Made by a program: the position numbers and the translations under genes. Under the pieces are notes generated by a model. That model was not told where the DNA came from. It saw only the letters and a list, made by a program, of their open reading frames with translations, and ran no database searches. Source: CAVSJA01 sp963728145 (GTDB lineage Bacteria > Bacteroidota > Bacteroidia > Chitinophagales > Chitinophagaceae). From it: a stretch of 64,000 nucleotides of DNA. The stretch spans positions 248,001 to 312,000 of the forward strand of contig CAVSJA010000009.1 of NCBI GenBank assembly GCA_963728145.1, read 5' to 3'. Positions within the stretch are counted from its first letter, which is position 1; every line of letters begins with the position of its first letter. Positions 59,087 through 64,000 of the stretch are shown piece after piece.

Positions 59087-59539
59087 CTACGACGAATTGC
59101 GTAGTTTATCAAGAAGTCCATTGAGAGCCCTGGCTTCATCGTTGCTGATGTTTCGGAGCATATTATCCAGCTCTTCATTATACCCATCGAGATTCTCCAG
59201 CAGGGTCATCCCTTTTTCGGTGATGGTAACATCAACGAGGCGCCGGTCAGATTCGCAAATCACTTTTTTTACAAGGTCTTTTTTTAGTAGCCGGTCTACA
59301 ATGCGACTTGTATCACTCATTTTGTCAAGCATTCTTTGCCTGATCTGCAGAGTTGACAATGGAACGCCGGAGCCTCGAAGGATCCGGAGGATATTAAATT
59401 GTTGTGGAGTTATATCACCTTTTTCAAAAAATTGTTTGTTCCGTTCCATTATCCAGTTATGAGTGAAGATGATATTGATCATCAATTTCTGGTAATCATT
59501 ACGGAATTTGGCTTGTTGGATATCCTTTTCAAGACTCAT
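59087..59539 (-). CDS. MarR-family transcriptional regulator
   Basis: 150 residues with the winged-helix MarR domain: NWIMERNKQFFEKGDITPQQFNIL, LRILRGSGVPLSTLQIRQRM, KMSDTSRIVDRLLKKDLVKK, and the wing CESDRRLVDVTITEKG. It binds DNA as a dimer and is usually released by small phenolic or redox signals. No cognate efflux gene is directly next to it on this strand; the target may be its own gene or the GHL10 gene downstream. Its length is normal for the family. Confidence 0.92.
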   Translation of the reverse strand: MSLEKDIQQAKFRNDYQKLMINIIFTHNWIMERNKQFFEKGDITPQQFNILRILRGSGVPLSTLQIRQRMLDKMSDTSRIVDRLLKKDLVKKVICESDRRLVDVTITEKGMTLLENLDGYNEELDNMLRNISNDEARALNGLLDKLRNSS

Positions 59540-59577
59540 ATGGCGGAATTCTAAAATATAAAGGAATGCTAATGTAA

Positions 59578-59692
59578 GCGATTTACGAAATACGATTTAC
59601 GATTTACGAATTGCTGAATGCTAATATCCTCACTAATTGCGGCGTCGCAAATAACACGAAGTGGTAATCGTAAATCATCAATCGCTGGGATA
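59578..59692. repeat. TACGATTTACGA-word inverted repeat
   Basis: GATTTACGAAATACGATTTA words on the left are answered by a GGTAATCGTAAATCATCAAT segment on the right. It lies in the gap between the radical SAM gene stop and the MarR start. This is another word family with the same two-arm architecture. Confidence 0.55.
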
Positions 59693-59743
59693 AGCCAAAT
59701 GCGTTTTCTCCTAATCAACCAGTCAACTCGAGACAGTAAATCT

Positions 59744-60775
59744 TCAGTCGCCCCAGACTTTTGTTCCTTCACTGCAGTTTGCACAAATGTCGATGTTCTT
59801 TCTGCTTTGAAGGATTTGCCGACGGAAATGAATGTAGTTTTCGTTGTGCCAGATTTCGCGGAATGGTTTGCCTTTCAGATCGCCTAGACGATGTTGTGCA
59901 TCCTTATCAAAACAACATGGAACAACCAATCCATCCCAGGTAATCACAGGGGAGTGCCATAGTCGCCAACAATGATTATTCAACTCATTTTTGAATTGGA
60001 CCACTCCATTTTTATCCTTTCGATAGCGACTATATTTTTCTATTGTAGGTATTAACTTATGCGGGTCATTTATATAATCGTAAACCTGTGCTGTCTTGAA
60101 ACGAACCTCATCTACTCCAATCTCCTTGCCTAATTTCTTTACTTCTTCAAGCTGATGTTCGTTTGGCTTTACTACAAGGAACTGGAAAAATACGAAGGGT
60201 TTTTTTGATCCTAATTCTTTTTTCCATTTCACAATATTCCTCGCGCCTTCCAAAACCTTATCGAGCTTTCCACCAACACGGTATTGCTGGTAAACATCCT
60301 GGGTTGTGCCATCAATGGAAATGATCAATCGGTCCAGCCCGCTTTCAACCGTTTTCCTTGCATTCTCATCATTCAGATAATGTGCATTGGTTGAAGTTGC
60401 CGTGTAAATTCCTTTCGACGACGCATACTTCACCATTTCCAGAAAAGCGGGATTCAGGAAAGGCTCTCCCTGGAAATAAAAGACCAGGTAAAAAAGTTCT
60501 TTGTGAAGCTGATCGATGGTTTCCCTGAAAAAATCTTTTTGAAGCATCCCCGTTGGGCGGGTAAAAGATCGTAGTCCGCTTGGACATTCAGGACATCTCA
60601 GGTTGCATGAGGTAGTGGGCTCAACCGAAATTGAGATAGGATAGCCCCATTGAACAGGGTTCTTCGTCCAGCGGCTCAGGTAATAACTTCCTAACACTTT
60701 TCCGGCATTCCAGGCTTTTCTAAGGGTAAGCCTGGAGAGCAGATTCATACTATCACTGAAATTGAAGGCTGGCAT
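59744..60775 (-). CDS. Radical SAM/SPASM domain protein
   Basis: 343 residues. The radical SAM cluster motif is Cys57, Cys61 and Cys64 (CNLRCPECPSG). YLVFYFQGEPFLNPAFLEM is the SAM-binding region. The SPASM-type C-terminus carries extra Cys in VPCCFDKDAQH and IDICANCSEG, which could bind auxiliary 4Fe-4S clusters. Members modify peptides (RiPP precursors) or enzymes. No precursor peptide or export gene is next to it, so the substrate is open. There is no membrane segment; it should be cytosolic. Confidence 0.92.
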   Translation of the reverse strand: MPAFNFSDSMNLLSRLTLRKAWNAGKVLGSYYLSRWTKNPVQWGYPISISVEPTTSCNLRCPECPSGLRSFTRPTGMLQKDFFRETIDQLHKELFYLVFYFQGEPFLNPAFLEMVKYASSKGIYTATSTNAHYLNDENARKTVESGLDRLIISIDGTTQDVYQQYRVGGKLDKVLEGARNIVKWKKELGSKKPFVFFQFLVVKPNEHQLEEVKKLGKEIGVDEVRFKTAQVYDYINDPHKLIPTIEKYSRYRKDKNGVVQFKNELNNHCWRLWHSPVITWDGLVVPCCFDKDAQHRLGDLKGKPFREIWHNENYIHFRRQILQSRKNIDICANCSEGTKVWGD

Positions 60776-60852
60776 GGAAATGTAAAAATAACGGTAGTTC
60801 GCTTAAAGGCAATCTTTTAGGCTCTTTAACGTTAAAATCAGGAGATTTTTGG

Positions 60853-61035
60853 CACGTCCGGACGACTTTGTTTCGGCTGGAAAAGCCCAGGGAAATCCGT
60901 TTGGACGGGCCCGCCTGGACGAATTTAATTTTGAGCAGACTAGTTGACTCAAGTCCGTTTGGGCAGGCCCGCCCGGCCAGTATGATTTATTCAGATTATT
61001 ATCATGCGGCCGTTCGGACGGGCCAACCGCCCTTT
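60853..61035. repeat. Three GC-rich degenerate repeats (CCGTTTGGACGGGC)
   Basis: CCGTTTGGACGGGCCCGCC at 60897, GTCCGTTTGGGCAGGCCCGC at 60953 and GGCCGTTCGGACGGGCCAAC at 61006 are related and about 55 bases apart. A shorter piece (CGTCCGGACG) is at 60855. Each is partly palindromic. They lie upstream of the M1 peptidase gene, in a gap that is otherwise AT-rich. Confidence 0.6.
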
Positions 61036-61087
61036 ATTTTTTTTCGTTTATAAACTAAATTAAAGTTCCTTTCAATCCAGGGATACT

Positions 61088-63034
61088 ATGAAAAGAATTT
61101 TATCGGTTTTACTGTTGTTGATCAATTTTGTTTTTGGCCAGGCACAGTTTACTCCAGTATATCAGCAAGCTGAGATCCGCGAAGCAGAAATGAGGCGCTA
61201 TGATAGAATGCGCGCTATGGAGAGTAACGCGAATCTCACAGAAGCAACTGAAAATTTCAATGTCAATCACATTCGCTTTGAATGGAACGTCAATCCTGCA
61301 GTAAAATACATTTCGGGTAAGGTAACATTCGCGTTCACAATGACCCAAACCTCGAATAGCGTAACGCTCGATCTCCATCAGCAATTGATTGCAGATAGCG
61401 TTTGGTATCATGGAAATAAAGTGAGTATATCACGTACCGCGCAACATGGCCTCGTAATTACTTTTCCCTCAAATATTACAGCTAATAGCAGAGATTCCTT
61501 TTCAGTTTTCTATCAGGGTGTTCCCGATGGAAGCGGGTTTGGATCATTTGTAACATCAAGTCAGTCTGGAGTTCCGGTAATGTGGACTTTATCGGAGCCC
61601 TATGGTTCACGTGATTGGTGGCCATGTAAAAATGGACTTACTGATAAAGCTGATTCGATCGATATCTATCTTTCTTATCCCAGCAGCTTTGTAGGATCTA
61701 CAAATGGAAAACTGGTAGGTGAAACAATAAATGCAGGAACCAGGACCAGCCACTTCAGCCACCGTTATCCCATTGCATCTTATTTGGTTGCAATTGCAAT
61801 AACAAACTACCAACTTTCAACAGATACTGTGATGATCAACGGAAAGCAAATGCCATATATCGGCTATTACTATCCGTCTTCTTATGATGATTTCAAAAAC
61901 TATGAGGTGCATTCAAAAGATTTTCTCGTATTGTTCAGCCAATTGTTTGGAGACTATCCATTCGTGAACGAAAAGTATTCTCAAACACAATTTCACTGGG
62001 GTGGTGGAATGGAACATCAAACCAATAGTTTTATGACAACGCGGAGTCCAAACCTCCAGGCACATGAATTAGGCCATCAATGGTTTGGGGATCGTATTAC
62101 CTGCGGAAGCTGGTCAGATATCTGGTTGAATGAAGGATATGCAACTTATCTGACACTGCTTACGATGGAATACATCTATACTGATTTCTTTATGCCGAAT
62201 CTTATTGCGATAAACAATTTCGTTACTGCGCAACCAGATGGTTCGGTATATGTAGTTGATACGACCAATATCGGCCGCATTTTCAGCAATCGCCTTACTT
62301 ACAATAAAGGGGCATATGTTGTTCATATGCTTCGTTGGAAGGTTGGGGATTCTGCATTCTATCGCGGTATGCGCAGATACCTGAAAGATCCGGCTGTCAG
62401 CTATGGTTTTGCAAGAACCGCAGACCTCCAAAGAAATATTGAACAGGAAAGCGGAATGAATCTCACAACCTTCTTCCAAAAATGGATTTATGGTGAAGGT
62501 CATCCTAATTACACTGCAAATTGGTCGCAAAATGCGAACCATTGGGCAAAGGTGAAATTGAATCAAACGCCGTCTCATGCATCTGTATCCTTTTTTGATA
62601 TGCCCGTTGAGTTATCATTTCGGAGCGGCACCCAGGAAACAAGAATAACTGTTGATCATACATTCTCCGGTCAGGAATTTTGGGTCAATGTTGGTTTCGT
62701 TGCGGATACAGTTGTTATTGACCCCGATTACTGGTTGCTTGCAAGAACAAGAACAACCGCCAAGATTCCGGGAAATACTACAGCAAACGATTTAAAAATT
62801 TATCCAAACCCCGCGCCTTACCAATTTCATGTTTCACTCAAGAATCCAAGTGATAAGAAATTATCTATACAACTCTACAATTCTATCGGTCAATTGGTAT
62901 TCAAGAAAGAAATGGAAACGCCTGGTAGAGATGAATTGATCGATATTCCATCCAATCGCTTCGCTAAGGGAACCTACATTCTTAAGATCAGGAGCGAGAA
63001 GAGTATTAATGTTACCCGGAAAATAATTTTTTAG
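61088..63034 (+). CDS. M1-family metallopeptidase with T9SS C-terminal sorting domain
   Basis: 648 residues. After the signal peptide and beta-rich M1 N-domain comes the gluzincin site: GGGMEHQTNS (substrate-binding), HELGHQWFGD (His326, Glu327, His330) and NEGYAT, with Glu349 as third zinc ligand. The C-terminal 80 residues are a type A sorting domain (LKIYPNPAPYQFHVSL...FAKGTYILKIRSEKSINVTRKI). It is therefore predicted to be a secreted or surface aminopeptidase that frees N-terminal residues from peptides. It is monocistronic. Confidence 0.93.
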   Translation: MKRILSVLLLLINFVFGQAQFTPVYQQAEIREAEMRRYDRMRAMESNANLTEATENFNVNHIRFEWNVNPAVKYISGKVTFAFTMTQTSNSVTLDLHQQLIADSVWYHGNKVSISRTAQHGLVITFPSNITANSRDSFSVFYQGVPDGSGFGSFVTSSQSGVPVMWTLSEPYGSRDWWPCKNGLTDKADSIDIYLSYPSSFVGSTNGKLVGETINAGTRTSHFSHRYPIASYLVAIAITNYQLSTDTVMINGKQMPYIGYYYPSSYDDFKNYEVHSKDFLVLFSQLFGDYPFVNEKYSQTQFHWGGGMEHQTNSFMTTRSPNLQAHELGHQWFGDRITCGSWSDIWLNEGYATYLTLLTMEYIYTDFFMPNLIAINNFVTAQPDGSVYVVDTTNIGRIFSNRLTYNKGAYVVHMLRWKVGDSAFYRGMRRYLKDPAVSYGFARTADLQRNIEQESGMNLTTFFQKWIYGEGHPNYTANWSQNANHWAKVKLNQTPSHASVSFFDMPVELSFRSGTQETRITVDHTFSGQEFWVNVGFVADTVVIDPDYWLLARTRTTAKIPGNTTANDLKIYPNPAPYQFHVSLKNPSDKKLSIQLYNSIGQLVFKKEMETPGRDELIDIPSNRFAKGTYILKIRSEKSINVTRKIIF

Positions 63035-63118
63035 GTTGACAGGTTAACAAGGTTGACAAGGTTGACAAGGGAATACACTTAGAGGCATTAGTCAACTTAT
63101 CAATTTTATCGACTTATC
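63033..63118. repeat. GGTTGA-word repeat
   Basis: AGGTTGACAGGTTAACAAGG words follow directly on the M1 stop. The right arm is poor (TCAACTTATCAATTTTATCG), so this is a decayed copy of the family. Confidence 0.5.
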
Positions 63119-63160
63119 TACTTTCAATAAACTAACGCCACGCTATATTTGCCCCACCAA

Positions 63161-63955
63161 ATGAAATCCCCACTAAGAAAAAAGAAAATCTGGAAGATCG
63201 TGATAAGCCTGTTGATAGCAGCAGTGCTAACGATGGCTGGATTTTGGGGATATGAATGGTTGAAGATTCGCAGATCGCAGTTTGTGCGATATGAAGCATT
63301 CGGGATTGAATTACCTACAAACTATTCGATACATGGAATTGATGTATCGAAATACCAGGATATGATTGATTGGGAAAGTGTGAAGGCCATGAATGTTTCT
63401 GAAGTGCAGATCGGATTCGCTTTTATCAAAGCAACAGAAGGTGTTGGCAAAGATGATGTTTATTTCAAGCGTAATTGGCGTAAATCGAAAGAAGCTGGTA
63501 TGATTCGTGGGGCTTATCATTTCTTTCTTGCAACGAAGAACGGAAAGAGCCAGGCAGAAAATTTTATAGCTAGTGTTGATCTTGAACCTGGAGATCTTCC
63601 TCCGGTGCTCGATGTTGAACAAACCTATGGTGTGGCTCCATCAAAAATTCGGGAGAGAGTAAAGGATTATTTGAATACCGTCGAGAATCATTATGGCGTC
63701 AGGCCCATTCTCTATACCAATGTTGATTTCTACAAACAATACCTCAAAGACGAATTTGATCAATATCCCCTATGGGTTGCGCATTATCTTCAAAAGGAAA
63801 GACCTAGAATACATCGTCCCTGGCATTTCTGGCAGCATAGTGAAACAGGACGGGTGAATGGGATTACTTATAAAGTGGATTTCAATGTATTCAATGGTGA
63901 CTCCCTGGCGTTCCGGCAGCTTTTGATCCCGGAAGCAATAGGCAACGGACAATAG
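63161..63955 (+). CDS. GH25 lysozyme-like muramidase, membrane-anchored
   Basis: Read from ATG 63161 (264 residues); the frame extends upstream only from a TTG. A short cytosolic start (MKSPLRKKKIW) and one transmembrane helix (KIVISLLIAAVLTMAGFWGY) precede the GH25 barrel: HGIDVSKYQDMIDWESV, FAFIKATEG, GAYHFFLATK, LPPVLDVEQTYG (catalytic acid residues), RPILYTNVDFYKQYL, LWVAHYL and HFWQHSETGRV. GH25 enzymes cleave the MurNAc-GlcNAc bond of peptidoglycan. A membrane anchor suggests self-wall remodelling rather than secretion. Confidence 0.9.
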   Translation: MKSPLRKKKIWKIVISLLIAAVLTMAGFWGYEWLKIRRSQFVRYEAFGIELPTNYSIHGIDVSKYQDMIDWESVKAMNVSEVQIGFAFIKATEGVGKDDVYFKRNWRKSKEAGMIRGAYHFFLATKNGKSQAENFIASVDLEPGDLPPVLDVEQTYGVAPSKIRERVKDYLNTVENHYGVRPILYTNVDFYKQYLKDEFDQYPLWVAHYLQKERPRIHRPWHFWQHSETGRVNGITYKVDFNVFNGDSLAFRQLLIPEAIGNGQ

Positions 63956-64000
63956 GCAATAGGCAATGGGCAATGGTGAATGGTGAATGGTGAATTTTGT
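63936..64000. repeat. GCAATAG-word repeat at the window edge
   Basis: AATAGGCAATGGGCAATGG words run to the end of the window. It overlaps the last codons of the GH25 gene and is cut by the window edge, so the second arm is not visible. Confidence 0.6.

Overview
The window looks like chromosomal DNA of a member of the Bacteroidota, most likely Chitinophagales (Chitinophagaceae-like). The evidence is a SusC/SusD pair with a SusE-like partner, a giant hybrid two-component regulator (HTCS), type IX secretion (T9SS) C-terminal sorting domains, promoters of the TTTG-N19-TAnnTTTG type, and weak or absent Shine-Dalgarno sequences. Genus and species cannot be read from the sequence. I found no rRNA, tRNA, CRISPR array, transposase or integrase gene.

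Layout. 1-3.7 kb: the tail of a T9SS cargo protein, small envelope proteins, an XRE regulator/DUF2975 pair, a 7-TM protein and a DinB-like protein. 3.7-6.6 kb: a FecA-like TonB-dependent receptor flanked by two copies of a palindromic element (family A). 6.6-10.4 kb: a possible CYTH-like protein, converging on an aldo/keto reductase, Rieske protein and PolX operon. The polymerase site of PolX looks degenerate while its PHP nuclease site is kept.

10.4-28.3 kb is a polysaccharide-utilisation locus, probably for beta-1,4-galactan (pectic galactan / type I arabinogalactan). In transcription order it holds SusC, SusD, SusE-like, GH53, a GH5-like enzyme, a GH2-GH53 fusion and a truncated alpha/beta hydrolase, with the divergent HTCS as probable regulator. 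Both GH53 reading frames are broken by single-base frameshifts, three in all. The hydrolase remnant stops at the end of a second palindromic element (family B).

28-40 kb carries small envelope and unknown proteins, a secreted esterase-like protein, an M48 peptidase, a DUF6089 barrel, a MATE exporter, an AI-2E-type permease and an L,D-transpeptidase. Two near-identical 22-residue ORFs flank the DUF6089 gene. Each has its own ECF-sigma-like promoter and terminator, and they differ mostly at synonymous sites. This is the best candidate here for an undescribed genetic element.

40.9-51.6 kb is a five-gene operon: a coiled-coil/beta-barrel protein, a large YD/RHS-like secreted protein, a glutathione-peroxidase fold lacking its catalytic residues, an RHS protein ending in a metallopeptidase-type toxin tail, and a small lipoprotein directly after it that may be the immunity protein.

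51.7-64 kb is mostly housekeeping: sigma-54 (rpoN), a PAP2-like protein, a serine hydrolase, a DegT aminotransferase, a GH10-like lipoprotein, MarR, radical SAM/SPASM, an M1 peptidase with a T9SS signal, and a GH25 lysozyme. Many intergenic gaps across the window hold inverted repeats whose two arms are runs of a short degenerate word, in at least five unrelated word families.
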